DNA of 64,000 nt from Kitagawia praeruptora (Eukaryota; Streptophyta; Magnoliopsida; Apiales; Apiaceae): positions 94,136,001 through 94,200,000 of the forward strand of contig CM075345.1 of the NCBI GenBank assembly GCA_037693485.1. Direction: 5' to 3'. The translations under genes and the position numbers were made by a program. A model generated the notes under the pieces. It was given only the letters and a program-made list of their open reading frames with translations. It was not told where the DNA came from and did not search any database. Position 1 is the first letter of the stretch. The number at the start of each line of letters is the position of its first letter. Below are positions 21,039 through 31,886 of this stretch, one piece after another.

Positions 21039-22028
21039 TTAAGGATGATAATAGTTTGCCTGGTCATCTCTTCGCGAGACTTCATCGTCATCACGTCGAC
21101 ACACTTTCTGCCACTTCTCCTCGCTTGGCCTATTCGTATAACAGCTATGTCCTATTCCAATGCCTTCATCTGTTGACCCAAAATCTGACAATTTGTAGAA
21201 CAACACACATTCGCGGACTTCGCTTGAATATAATGGAGGAGGGTAAATGTAAGTTGCTGAAGCCTTTGGTTCCTCAAAGAGAACTTCTTCCATTGGCTCT
21301 AATGCGCTACCTCCATTTTTAAACTCTGAGACAAGTAGAAGACCTGCATCTTTCCCATGTTCATCAGCCTCTTGGTACGCACATACCAATTCTTGAAATT
21401 TGTGCAGCTCATCAGTGTTTGTCGCAAATAGTGCCCCTTCCAAATCATCCACCATACTAGCATGGTCAAATTCCTCACACGACTTGTGAACACTCACCTC
21501 ACCTTGGAATTTGTCTTCCTCAATTATACATGCAGTACCTTGCTCCAAGTCACCGTTACTCTCTGGAATTGCCTCTAATATGAATTGTTGACTCTCTTGT
21601 TCCAAGGCTCTCACAGCTCGAGCAACTAGTGTCTCCAAAGATTTGACACCTTCCTCCCTACTATTTTCAAGCATCCTAAGCTCCTCCAAAGTTACAACCT
21701 CATCTGACTGAAAAGTTGTAGGTTGCTGATGTTGAAACTCTTCAATACCAAAGAAATATGACATATTTGGAACATCTTGATGGTACTGTTGAGGATGGTA
21801 TTGAAAATATGGTTGTTCCTCATAAGTGAAAAATGGATCAACTCCTTCGTAGTAAAAATATTGTGAGGGATCATGAACGCCCAAACACCGCTCATATTGC
21901 TGAGGCTGTTGAATACCACCTTGGTTGCTCCAGCACTGATACGTCTCATGTGCGCCCGCACATAGCTCACAAACACTAGCCACCTGCTGAACTCCATAGT
22001 AAGTTAGAAAATCCATCTTCAACGTCAA
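21039..22028 (-). CDS. Athila-like gag remnant with zinc knuckle
   Basis: A 329-codon ORF lies about 130 bases after the primer site. Near its N-terminus it carries a Cys/His motif, CELCAGAHETYQC, resembling the zinc knuckle that ends Athila-type gag. The capsid part normally upstream is missing. The remainder is rich in Gln, Tyr and Phe (PQQYERC, YFQYHPQQYHQ) and then strongly acidic, with helices around TLEELRMLENSREEG. The end (WQKVCRRDDDEVSRRDDQ) is charged. I infer a truncated gag fused to non-conserved sequence. Whether it is translated is unknown. Confidence 0.6.
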   Translation of the reverse strand: MTLKMDFLTYYGVQQVASVCELCAGAHETYQCWSNQGGIQQPQQYERCLGVHDPSQYFYYEGVDPFFTYEEQPYFQYHPQQYHQDVPNMSYFFGIEEFQHQQPTTFQSDEVVTLEELRMLENSREEGVKSLETLVARAVRALEQESQQFILEAIPESNGDLEQGTACIIEEDKFQGEVSVHKSCEEFDHASMVDDLEGALFATNTDELHKFQELVCAYQEADEHGKDAGLLLVSEFKNGGSALEPMEEVLFEEPKASATYIYPPPLYSSEVRECVLFYKLSDFGSTDEGIGIGHSCYTNRPSEEKWQKVCRRDDDEVSRRDDQANYYHP

Positions 22029-22160
22029 CGCTCTCTGACAAGTACCTGAAACACCAATGAACTATACAAGAATAGATGAGAAAAAGAAATCCGAGTCAGT
22101 GAACTCTAACGACCACTATTGACAAGCACATAAACCACAAATAAAACACCGATGATCCCC

Positions 22161-22173
22161 GGCAGTGGTGCCA
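22161..22173 (-). other. Primer binding site of the Athila-like element (tRNA-Asp type)
   Basis: The minus strand reads TGGCACCACTGCC followed by GGGGATC. This differs at two places from the TGGCGCCGTTGCC I know from Athila elements. It lies six bases from the 5' LTR end. Confidence 0.8.
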
Positions 22174-22179
22174 AAAACT

Positions 22180-23550
22180 TGTTTGAACTAAATCACGCAA
22201 GCATACGTGGTCACAAGTAATATATGAATAAGTCAAGTTCATTCCCATAGAGATCTGGTTATGGTTTTAATTCAGTAGATGTACCTATGCAACAATGTAT
22301 GATTATTATTCACTGCTAAGACAAATAACAATTTTTGGGTTTAATAAACTAAACTAACTAAGAAGTAAATTAACAAGCTAAGAATTAACTAACTAACGAG
22401 AATTGGAATCAAATTACTGCAAGAGAAAACATGGGATCCTAACTTCATTAAATACTTTGCTTAGATCTGACGCCTTTAATCACTATATGCAATGGTTATG
22501 ATATCTGATCGGATAACACGAAACAAGTACACGCTACCTGTCAGCATACGTATACCAAACTAAACATACATCCACAAAAGAGATAGAAGATGAATAGACA
22601 CCAATTATGCTTAGACCCTATATGTCTATAGAATTTGAAAACATAACGGTTGAAGAGCAAGTTATCCATAATTATCACATAGGGCAATATAAGTATTCTC
22701 ATCTCATACTACGAATCATGTTGATAAACAATCATGAACCTATGCCAGCATGGCAAGTTCTAAATCTCAAGATCCACTTTCACTTCACAAGAGATTAACA
22801 GATTAGATGTTAGCTACGCATCTATCAATTAAGCATAATCATACGAGGATATCAGATATACATCACACACAGATCTTTAAAGCATCAAGATACTAAACTC
22901 CATAAATAAATCCGTTAGAATCCCATGACAACGATTAGTTCATAATCGAACCTCTCGTCATCATGGGATCAAGTGAAACCATGATAATAACAAAGTATGA
23001 AAATATACAAATAAACCTAAGTAATTGATATGTAATGGTTCTCCAAATTACAATGGTAGGATGTGTTTATATAGGCTCTTTAATTCTTGCCCAGCAAGAA
23101 ATTTCCTTCTATTACAATTAGAATTCAATTAAGGTACTAAAAACTGCCCGAAATACAATTAGAACTTGAAAAGGGCAAAACAGTAATTTCCCTTCTCCCA
23201 ACAGTCTGCTTGTCGTGCTGTCTGCTCTCACCACACGCATCCTGCTCGTGCAACACCTATTCCATGTTGTATAAAATCTCCCAAGCTTCGCGTGGGCAGT
23301 AGGATCGCTGAAAACGGACTTATAGAACTCCAGATATGGCCAAAACAGTGTAAGCTGCGTAGCCTTCCCGGAAAACCCGAATTTTAATCAATTAATCCTC
23401 CAAAAACGATAGAAGCATCAACCTTAATCAACATTCTTGTAAATCTGCACAACTAAGCAAAACACATCAAAACTACAAGAAACTTGAGTCCAAGACAATC
23501 AATTTAAGCCGATATGGAACGTTCTAAGTGGATATACAATCCACTTATCA
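22180..23550 (-). repeat. 5' LTR of the Athila-like element
   Basis: A 1371-bp LTR, the partner of 16106-17479. It has a minus-strand TATATAAA at 23067-23074 and a terminal hairpin at 23526-23546. The small plus-strand ORF at 22607-22798 also has a counterpart in the solo LTR; it is a by-product of LTR sequence. Confidence 0.93.
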
Positions 23551-23555
23551 GTCCC

Positions 23556-24105
23556 CTACACCTTTCTTGTATGTACTGTGTAAATGGAATGCTTCTTTCT
23601 TCTACGTTTCCAAAGTATGGCTACCATACTGCTTTTTATACCTACTATCAACCCATGTGATCTGTCAGTCAAACCTGTCCTTATCAACTGCTAATTCCCA
23701 GCTAGCATAGACAAAAGTGTCAATGATTATCCGTTGATGTTGTACACTGTCATCCGTTGATGGTAGTTTGAGCTGTATCCGTTGATATTGTAGATTTGAG
23801 TTGTATCCATTGATAGAGTCTTGTTCTCATCTGTTGATACACTTTCACTTAGACAGAATTACATAGCATAGCTTATTTACAATTGGCTACCCTATTCTGC
23901 CTATCCGTTGATGGTCAACATGACTCTGAATAAAAACATTATCAACTGATAAATGGAGATATTGCAGTATGCTACAAAACCTCATCCGTTGATGAGCTAC
24001 CTGTCAACGTATAGAGTTATAATGTCTCATCCATTGACAGTTACAAAACATGACTTATACAATTTTGATTGTGAAGTTATCATCAAGTACAACATATTCC
24101 TAACA
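23556..24105 (-). repeat. Copia-2 5' LTR, outer part
   Basis: This is the continuation of the LTR interrupted at 16105. It ends CATATTCCTAACA at 24105, like the Copia-1 LTR end. It is packed with ATCCGTTGAT and close variants (roughly eight between 23730 and 24040). The restored LTR would be about 980 bp. The five bases following are AATAC, one half of the outer target duplication. Confidence 0.88.
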
Positions 24106-25488
24106 AATACTGTTTTCATTTATGCAGGATATATAAATGGTTGATCCAGTGAATTTGAGTGATTTTCACAATATGGCAAATGAGGTCCTCCTAGAAATGT
24201 ATTATGGATACTACTCTAGGAGTCTGTGGTGCTAAGGACCAGCACACACTTAGACAGAACGTCGAAGTTTTTTGGAGAATTAAGTAAGCCACTAAGCTTT
24301 ATTGTCTTTTTTCAAATTTTGCTAATAGCGCATGTACTATATTATAAACTCACGTTCATGTACTCTAAGTATCAGGCCAAGGATTCTTATAGATGTGAGC
24401 AAAATAGATATATATGTCAACTACCATATTGGGATACAGGTTATTAGCTTCCATTATGGTTCTACTGCTATGCATCCATTGGAACGCCTTGAAGGTCTTT
24501 AGGTTTTTCACAAGAGATATTCTATCGAGTTTTTATGTGTGGTTTTGACTTTTTTAAGGTATCAAGTTGCCGTGTTTTTATGTGTGGTTTTGATTTTGAA
24601 CTCCAATGCGATTGTTGTCATTATGCATCGTCCTTTTTTCTTTATTAGTTTCTCCTTTCACCTTGAATGCAACATTATCGAGGATAATGTCATATTACCT
24701 GCAATAGATGCAGAATTCTCTTTTGCCCAGGATCGAAAAAAGTGATTTTAGAAATATATACAAAGGAGGAATTAGCGAGGTTGAGGTGGCATGCTTAAAA
24801 TGACTCCAATGCAGTTTCTCTAATTTAGTATAATTAGTATTTAATCTAAGAGTACTCTTTCTTTTTTATAAAGTGAAGTGCTTATTTACATGTTTTGTTG
24901 GACACACGCATGTGAGATAACCATAAGTTTGTTCTCTATTTTTGTTTGCGCTTCAGATAAAAAGTGAGCCTTTTAAACTAATTTAGGACATTTTTTGTCG
25001 TATTGTTAGTATTACTGGTGTGTTTTCACAAGAGTGCATGCATGTTTGAAGATGGCAGAAACGTGGGGTACAACATCAGCATCTATTTTCTTTGGTGGGA
25101 CTGCAGTCCAAAGGTTGCGGAGCGATGTAAAAATTCTGCCCTTGGGTTTTACTATATCCTACTTTACATATTCCGCCTATATAATTAGCTGAAAGAAGTG
25201 TGATTGTGACTTCTTTATTGTCTGATCATAAGAGTTATTTTTCTCTCCTATTCCCCCTTCCAAACCTGACCCGACTGCATTCATATATTTTCGTTTAATT
25301 GTGTTTATAAGTAGTCCATGTTGTCTCAATCTGTCGATGAAATAACTGATGATGTGGAACATGTATCTGGTGATGTTATTGCTGTCCTAGACATGTCTCA
25401 TTTTAAACGTTGCTATGGCTATACTTTGATCAGGAAGTCTGATTACTATTATTCTATATGTGACCATTTTTTCTTTTTACCATTTTAG
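24106..25488. other. Intergenic DNA without recognised gene
   Basis: AT-rich sequence with short ORFs on both strands (for example 24226-24447, 24539-24745) that show no domain and are split by stops at the expected frequency. I see no promoter or exon structure I can support. Confidence 0.5.
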
Positions 25489-25615
25489 ACATTCCATGCT
25501 TCACCTGCATTTATTACTGCCTCTCTTGGAGGATGGATGGCTAACCCTTCAACCATGCCGTATCAGGGGAATCTTGGAGGTCCAATAGGCTTAAGTACGC
25601 TCCTAATAATTGGTA
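25489..25615 (+). pseudogene. TOPLESS-like co-repressor exon fragment
   Basis: After a TTTTAG-type acceptor at about 25488 a short open stretch encodes a peptide with SLGGWMANPSTMPYQG followed by GGPIGLST. This resembles the proline/glycine-rich linker of TOPLESS/TPR co-repressors (A-G-W-M-A-N-P-S ... G-P-I-G-L), which lies between the N-terminal LisH/CTLH region and the WD40 repeats. A GT donor-like GGTAATC follows at 25612. I find neither the upstream N-terminal exons nor WD40 exons nearby, so it looks like an isolated relic. Identity rests on recalled family sequence and a short match. Confidence 0.45.
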
Positions 25616-25732
25616 ATCTTATTTACTGAAAACAATTTTATCATTAATATCTGGTAGTTCACTTTTGATATTTGATACCATATTTTTCACTTTTGACTTT
25701 GACATGTAGAGAACACATTGAAGATTAAAGAG

Positions 25733-25816
25733 AACACAAATAATTACATGGGTCCATTGCCTCAAACTCTCAGCAACACAAATAATTACATTGGTCCATT
25801 GCCTCAAACTCTCAAC
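25733..25816. repeat. 42-bp tandem duplication
   Basis: Two consecutive units, each containing GGTCCATTGCCTCAAACTC, differ at a few bases. They lie in intergenic DNA just after the TOPLESS-like relic. A deep ATTTTATTAA-rich stretch without genes follows to 26729. Confidence 0.85.
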
Positions 25817-25909
25817 AATAGGTTTGATGAATGGCCAAAGGCTGATGATTACTCAATGCATTCATGTATATTTTTCTTTTCCGAAGTCCTATATATTAAA
25901 TATATTTAA

Positions 25910-26729
25910 CAAAATTACAGGTGAATCATATAGTAGGGGAACAACTTCATAACCTAGCTAAGTTATGAGATCCCATATTTCTATGACTTTTTAGCACAAT
26001 TTTTTGAAGACAACAAAATAGTATTGGGTTGTATAATTTTTATCATGTAGATTATGATAAAATTGTATGAATAATTTTATTTACAATTTCGGAAAGATCA
26101 AAGTTATTGAAGATTGATTTACAAACTTGAGTTTAAAATTTTATTTTAGATGTTATAATTATGTTTGAAATTAAAATTCTTTTTTTAAATATCTTGGATG
26201 ACTGCATAGAATTTTTTTAAAAAACTTCAATATTTCATAATAAAAAAATTTTATTATGAAAAACTGTAAATACATATAAAATATTTTTATATTTTTTAAT
26301 AATAAGTATGATTTATTAAAATTTATCCGGAAACGAAAGATTATATTTCATTATTTATATAAATGCATAGAATATATTTCTAAGAAAACAATCAAATTTT
26401 TAAATGGATTAAATAAATTTACAACATTGTCAAAATAGAACTGTATGCTACTCTTTTATATAAATTTTATCATATCACTATTTTATTAAATACTTATATA
26501 ACTGTATACAATATATTTTGAAAAATTCATTATTTATATAAATGCATAGAATACAATTCTAAGAAAACAATCAAAATTTAAAAATATTTGGTATTATTGT
26601 TTTAAATTAAATAAGAAGCAGTGTACGAAGTACGGGCAAAATGCTAGTTATGTCAAAGCTTGGGAGGAGATGAGAAACCATGAAGTTTGAAGGTAGTGGA
26701 TTAAAGCTTTCGCTATACGTATATATATA
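25910..26729. other. AT-rich intergenic DNA
   Basis: No gene recognised. One roughly 50-bp stretch is duplicated (TTATTTATATAAATGCATAGAA near 26350 and 26530). It ends in a TA microsatellite where the next element is inserted. Confidence 0.5.
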
Positions 26730-28149
26730 GGGGGCTACTCAAATGAGACTCCTCTTATAATGAGAATTGCACATTGGGCCATAAACTAAGCCCACACGCG
26801 CCTGTTGAACAACCAGCTTTTCTTTTTTAAAATCGAAAGAAAATTTAAGTCAAAACAAACACGATTACTAGATCAACCACTGCTACATCCTAACTTCCAA
26901 AACATCTGGTATGAGCAAAAAATTGTCGAATGATTCACTACAATATATTCTAGAAAAATCACCAATATCAAGCACAATTTATCGAATTTCAGCACAAATT
27001 ACCGAATTTCAATTCAAATCACTAACAATTTAACAGCACAACACCAAACTTTTAAACGTAAATTACCAAAAAATTCAAATCATCATAAATTTGAACGTAA
27101 ATTCAAAGCAAATCACCAAAAAATTCATTACAAATCACCAAAAATTCTTATATAAATCACCAAATAACACCATCATCTCTGCCTCACCAAAACCAATATC
27201 ATTGTCACAAATCACTCCACCATCCTAAACTCACCACCATCACAATCACTGTCACTAAACCATCATTATCACCAATCTACCACCTACAGAAATCACCATC
27301 AGATTGCTACTATTATCACAACATACAGAATCACCAAAATTCTTTCCAAATTACTAAAATTTCAACCCAAATCACCAAATTTCGATACAAATCACCAAAT
27401 TCTTTTAAACAAATCACGTAAACCGCTGCCTTCACCATACCTACCACCACAATCTCCACCATACATCATTCATCTTGCCCATTACAGACGTCGCAACCAC
27501 CATAACTACCATTAGATGAGAGAAATCAGATCTAGATGAAGAAATCGGATTTGAAAATTTTAAATCTAAAGCAAATCTACCTGATATGTTTGTTTTCCCG
27601 AATAAATCCACCTGACATCATTGCGTAACAAACTCCAATCACCACACCGTCTTTCGATGACTTCATCTTCCAAATTTCCACCATTAGTTATGCATATTTA
27701 TTTGTTTCTTGGCCCAAAATCGCACACATCTTCAAATCGAACTTAATATTCGACACCATTAACACTTCAAATCTTCAAGGATGTCACTGGAATAGTGTTT
27801 AGATGAAATTAAAGAGTAGATCTGAAAAGAAAGTAAACTTAGATAAAAAGATGAGAAGAAAAGAGAGACAAACAGGAAGAAGAGAGAGAATGGAAGATGC
27901 GTGGGGGAGAGAGAGAGGTAATTTAGAAATGATTGAGAAAGGAAGAAGATTAGACCAGGAGAGAATGGGTGGAAGATGGATGAGTGATCTAGGAGGAGAG
28001 AGAAACACTACAGATACATGTTTATGTTATTATACGTATAAAAGTTAAATAGGAGCATGCGGTACAGATTAAAAGTTGTTACAAAAATTGAGTGGTTCAG
28101 ATTAAGTCTCAGTTCTCATTATAAGAGGGGGTCTCATTTGAGCATCTAC
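26730..28149. mobile_element. TIR DNA element, probably non-autonomous Mutator-like
   Basis: The left end GGGGGCTACTCAAATGAGAC...TCTTATAATGAGAA is mirrored by the right end TTCTCATTATAAGAG...GTCTCATTTGAGCATC, giving imperfect terminal inverted repeats of about 37 bp. Both sides abut TATATATATA, compatible with a 9-10 bp target duplication, but the microsatellite makes this unprovable. No transposase is seen. The interior is low-complexity, with many AAATCACCAAA-type repeats (26940-27430) and a purine-rich stretch (27800-28000). Assignment to Mutator is inferred from ends and duplication length. Confidence 0.6.
26940..27430. repeat. Degenerate AAATCACCAAA-type repeat array
   Basis: Short irregular copies of AAATCACCAAAAATTC and variants recur about every 20-40 bp inside the TIR element. 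A weaker form (AAAAATCACTAA) occurs in the neighbouring element at about 28500-28580, suggesting that the two elements are related. Confidence 0.6.
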
Positions 28150-28164
28150 ATATATATATATATA

Positions 28165-29079
28165 GTCCTGTTCTACTAGAAACAAAATTAGAATAAAAAC
28201 TAAAAACTAAAGCTCAGCCCAACAAAAATACATTAGTCTAACCCAACTAAAAATACACGCTCAATCATAGATCGAATAAGACCAAGACCAGCACACCACA
28301 ATTGCCGCCACCCACCACACCACCACCCCACTACCATCACACCCCCACCACTGCTGCCACCCACCACACTACCATCACCACTGTCCAGATTGAAGCTCGT
28401 CGTTCGTTGTTCATCACCGATAGAATCTTATCGTCGTTGATGACTTTTGTTCATCACTGATTTGTTCATCAAAGATCTGTTCATTTAGTATATTAAATTA
28501 TATTAAGAAATCACTAAATCATATTACAAAAATCAACCATTTATATTACAAAAATCACTAATTTATACGGTAAAAATCACCGACTATTACTAGTTCAACA
28601 GAAGATCTAAATTTTAAAATACACACACATACACATAAACACATATCTGTAAAATCATCACCGGAGACGATGACAAACAAAAGTGATGTACAAAAATGAT
28701 GATAACAGCTACGACGATGATGGCGATAGGAAACGACGAACAGAACCTCACTGGAGCTTGGAATGGCAGAGGAAGACGATGAAGATGGTTCCCCTGCGGG
28801 GCCAGAGATTAGAAAGGAAAAGGAGGAGCCAGATCTGCAAAATTTCAGCTCGTCGTAAAATTCAAGCTCGCCGAAAAAGATGACCGGAGGTCGTCGGAGA
28901 AAATGGTGGTGGTGGTGGTGGTAATGGCAGTGGGTGTAGGTGGGTTGGGTTTGTGTGTGGAGGGTGTATTTAAATTTGGTGTGAGTGTTTAAATGAGGCC
29001 ATGAGATTTAATTAGATCCTAAGGCTAATAGAGGTTTCTAGTTTTTATTTTAAAAGTGGTTTCTATTTGACCACTAGCC
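28165..29079. mobile_element. Second TIR DNA element, adjacent to the first
   Basis: The left end GTCCTGTTCTACTAGAAAC...ATAAAAACTAAAAAC is mirrored by GTTTCTAGTTTTTATTTTAAAAG...TTTGACCACTAGCC at the right, imperfect inverted repeats of about 45 bp. TATATATATA lies on each side (28155-28164 and 29080-29089). The interior has CACCACC-rich and GGTGGTGG-rich tracts and an unconvincing 66-codon ORF (28683-28883). No transposase. It resembles the previous element in end structure and insertion site. Confidence 0.55.
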
Positions 29080-29099
29080 TATATATATATATATAATAT

Positions 29100-30001
29100 G
29101 ATGTTATATTAAATTAAGTTTTTAGGGCTTATGTCCTGACAAAAAAAAGTTTTTAGGGCTTATAATTTTCATGGTTTTCTATATGTAAATTAGGGTTCTT
29201 TATATTGCACAATCTGATATTAGAGAGGGGGTATTCGTGAGCAATAAGGTTTAAGGTACGGATAGTCTTATCTTTATTTGTATATCTTGTTATCCCAGAT
29301 TTGTACATCTGATTTCTTGTTAAATTCGTTTCTAATTCATTGTTCATTGGAATATTTTGATTTTGGACTCTTTGAAAATATACTTTTATTATCTTCGTTT
29401 CTCGTTCTTTGTATTTTCCGAAATTCTGCTTGTAAGTACGTCAAAATCTACCATTTCTGTAATCTGGTGGGTTAATTTCAGTTCTAATATATAATTTCGA
29501 AAATTCATATTAAATTGGTGTTTATTTAGTAATTATGTGTAATATCATTCTGGAAAGATCTTTTCGTGTTCTACGTTTTCTGTTCATATTTCTCTGTCAA
29601 ATTCGGTGATTTTGATATCTTAAACATCAAATTATTGTTGTGGTCAGGGGCTGATTCTGTTTTGGAAATCCGCATTTTCATTGTTTTTGTATTCGTTACT
29701 TCTTCATTTTTTATGAGCCTTACCATTCTGGAAAGGTCTCGGAATTGTCTACGATTTTCGTATTTCGTTCTTTTTTATTTGAATTCACCTTTATAGAGTA
29801 AATTGTCATTCTTTGAGTATGGCCAGGTCTGATTTTTGTCATCCTTAGTCTATTTTGTAACATATTTTGGTTTGTAATATTTGAGAATTGTGTTTTTAAT
29901 TATATTTTGATATAAATATGATTTGGGAGTACAAAATACATCCGTCGTCAGCGGATAATCTCGTGCTTGGCACTTCCTATGCGGTGTATAAATAACATAT
30001 G
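29100..30001 (+). repeat. Left part of an old Tekay-family LTR, plus orientation
   Basis: The sequence is recognisably similar to the reverse complement of the LTRs at 30002-31848 and 37123-38966, for example the TTTAAGGTACGGATA stretch near 29255 and GATTTGGGAGTAC near 29920. It is an older LTR lying in the opposite direction, interrupted at 30001 by a full-length relative and resuming at 38972. Its own TATAAATA box is at 29987-29994. The LTR start (TGTAAGAC...) was not found, so the left end is probably truncated near 29100. Confidence 0.75.
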
Positions 30002-31848
30002 TTTAACATCCCAACAATTATCTTAAAATAATAAACATTTTCAAGTCCATTAAATTAAATATTCTCCAAGAATTAACCAATCCAAACCATACCAATCTCC
30101 AACTTGCAATCCAGAAAATAAACTTACACTTAAATTGTCCAACTCCAAATTCAAACACACACTTACTAAAGTCCGAATAAAATTCTAGAATTCTATTAAA
30201 ATGCAAGAAAATAAATGAGCTCTGCTAAATCCGCACTCGCGTTCATCCCATAAGATAGCCCACCTAATTAAGGTTACCTGCCGGAAGAAAATAAAGAAAC
30301 AAAAACCGGCAGTGAGCGAAAGCCCATATACGGATAACAAATGATGACAAGGTGAACAAGAGTTAAACGTGATGACAATAATAACATAAACAAAATATCT
30401 AAGCGAGAAATAAAGACAAAATTGGACGAAATAAAAATACCATAAAATCTTAAAACCACAATAAACACATACATGCTTTCTAATCCAAAATAGTCGTACT
30501 TTACACATATTCTTACACTTACAAACAATACTCAAAATATCTTCACTAACATGGGAGACGATCTTACACAGACATGGGTTGCATAGCACAAAGCAAATGC
30601 TACCCAGATTCAGACAGGGATCACAAGGCAATAAGCACATGCTCCTAGAATGGCCAAAAACACACAAACTGACTAGTCATGACTATACGTGTCCCACTAC
30701 TCCGGCGACACGCCTATGCTATTTATACACCGCACAGGAAGTGCCAAACACGAGATATCCCCTCGCGACGGATGTATTACGAACTCCCAAATCACATTTA
30801 TATCAAAACATAACCAAAAACATAGTCTCAAATATCACAAACCCAATTATATTACAAAATAGACAAAGAATAGCGAAATCACAACCTGATAAGTTCTGAA
30901 AAATGGGAAATTATACTATGAATATAACTTCGAATCAAAAAGTACAAAACATGAAAATCATAGGAAATTCCAAGACCTTTCCAGAATGGTAAGGCTCGTT
31001 AAAAACGGACGAATAACGAACTCTGAAAGTAGATATTTGCGAACAGCAAAACAGAATCAGCCCCTGACTTATTTAGTATTATGCTATTTAAAACAATAGA
31101 AACATATAATTTTGCAGCGGAGTGTAAACAAGAAACGTAGCACGCAGAAATACCTTTCTGTAGATATATTACTCATAAAATATGCACAAAATTTCAATTT
31201 TATACGAATTTTCAAAGTAAGAGTAACAGTATAGAAAATGCCCTGGCGGGTCACTAAAATCGCAAAATACACACAATTACGTGCAACATCTTAGAAAAGC
31301 TAAAGAACCAAAGTTGTAGATAATTCAAATACCTTTTTAGGGACAGTAAAATCAACATCATACGATAAAAATCAAATTTTATACAGATTTTACAAGAACT
31401 CAGCACATGAAAAAGACCAAATACGACAATTCTTTACAATCGTAACGAAATAGAAAGCATGAAGATGATATCCGTACCTTAAAACTCAGAAATTATGAAT
31501 GATGTTCAAGAATTTCAGATTCTCAATCACTCTAAAACCTAATACATGTAAATATAGCATAAAACCCATAAGTTTTAAATTCTAAATCAAATATGATATT
31601 CAATCAGCAAGGGATTTGAGTTTTTACCTTACACTCCAAAATATTTCTCCCAATTAGATTGTATTACCCATCTCTTTCTCTTCCTCCTTCTCTTTCTTCC
31701 CCTCTGAACAAAATAACGTAAGTTTAACTCATCCCTTTTTTTTGTAACGTCTTTTCTTTTTTCTTCTTTTTTCTTTCTTCTTTTTCTTTTTTTTAATAAA
31801 TTAAATTATATTTAGTATTTAATAATATAAAAATATCGGGGTCTTACA
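30002..31848 (-). repeat. Gypsy 3' LTR
   Basis: Sense start TGTAAGACCCCGATATT at 31848 and sense end GGATGTTAAA at 30002. The same TTAAA end is seen in the 5' LTR and in the old flanking LTR, so the terminus is TG...AA rather than the usual TG...CA. A minus-strand TATAAATAG lies near 30719-30727. ORFs inside it (such as 30185-30667) recur in the other LTR and are not genes. Confidence 0.92.
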
Positions 31849-31860
31849 TTCTTCCCTCCT
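31849..31860 (-). other. Gypsy polypurine tract
   Basis: The minus strand reads AGGAGGGAAGAA directly before the LTR start TGTAAGAC. Confidence 0.85.
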
Positions 31861-31886
31861 AATAGAAATTTCGTCCTCGGAATTTA

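Larger units (their letters stand above)
16106..23550 (-). mobile_element. Athila-like LTR element, complete but without pol
   Basis: Two near-identical LTRs of about 1.37 kb (16106-17479 and 22180-23550, TG...CA ends) bound a 4.7-kb interior. The target duplication GTCCC is perfect (16101-16105 and 23551-23555). On the minus strand the primer site is TGGCACCACTGCC, close to the tRNA-Asp-type site used by Athila elements. The polypurine tract AAGTTTGGGGGTG abuts the 3' LTR. The interior encodes a gag-remnant ORF and a second ORF of the plant-transposon-protein type, but no protease, RT or integrase motifs are seen. It would depend on a partner for mobilisation. LTR similarity suggests a recent insertion. 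Confidence 0.9.
9310..24105 (-). mobile_element. Copia-2: older Sirevirus-type LTR retrotransposon, visible part
   Basis: On the minus strand from the right: 5' LTR (15676-16105 plus 23556-24105, split by an Athila-like insertion), Met-type primer site, gag, protease, integrase, RT-RNase H, then a post-pol region with a truncated accessory ORF at the Copia-1 junction (9310). The rest of the 3' region and the 3' LTR must lie left of Copia-1, outside the window. Coding sequence is broken by several stops and frameshifts, as expected for the older host of two later insertions. Its own token ATCCGTTGAT/ATCAACGGAT recurs in the LTR, the 3' region and the coding linkers. The outer right junction is ...CCTAACA followed by AATAC. 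Confidence 0.88.

Noticed and set aside
27803..28883. Coding capacity in the two TIR elements (27803-28048, 28683-28883)
   Set aside because: Arg/Lys/Glu-rich frames derived from purine-rich tracts; no transposase or host domain recognised.
30185..30667. 160-codon minus-strand ORF
   Set aside because: Lies wholly inside the gypsy 3' LTR. The 5' LTR carries broken versions of the same frames (37139-37327, 37395-37649). It is low-complexity and Phe/Cys-rich, a by-product of LTR sequence.
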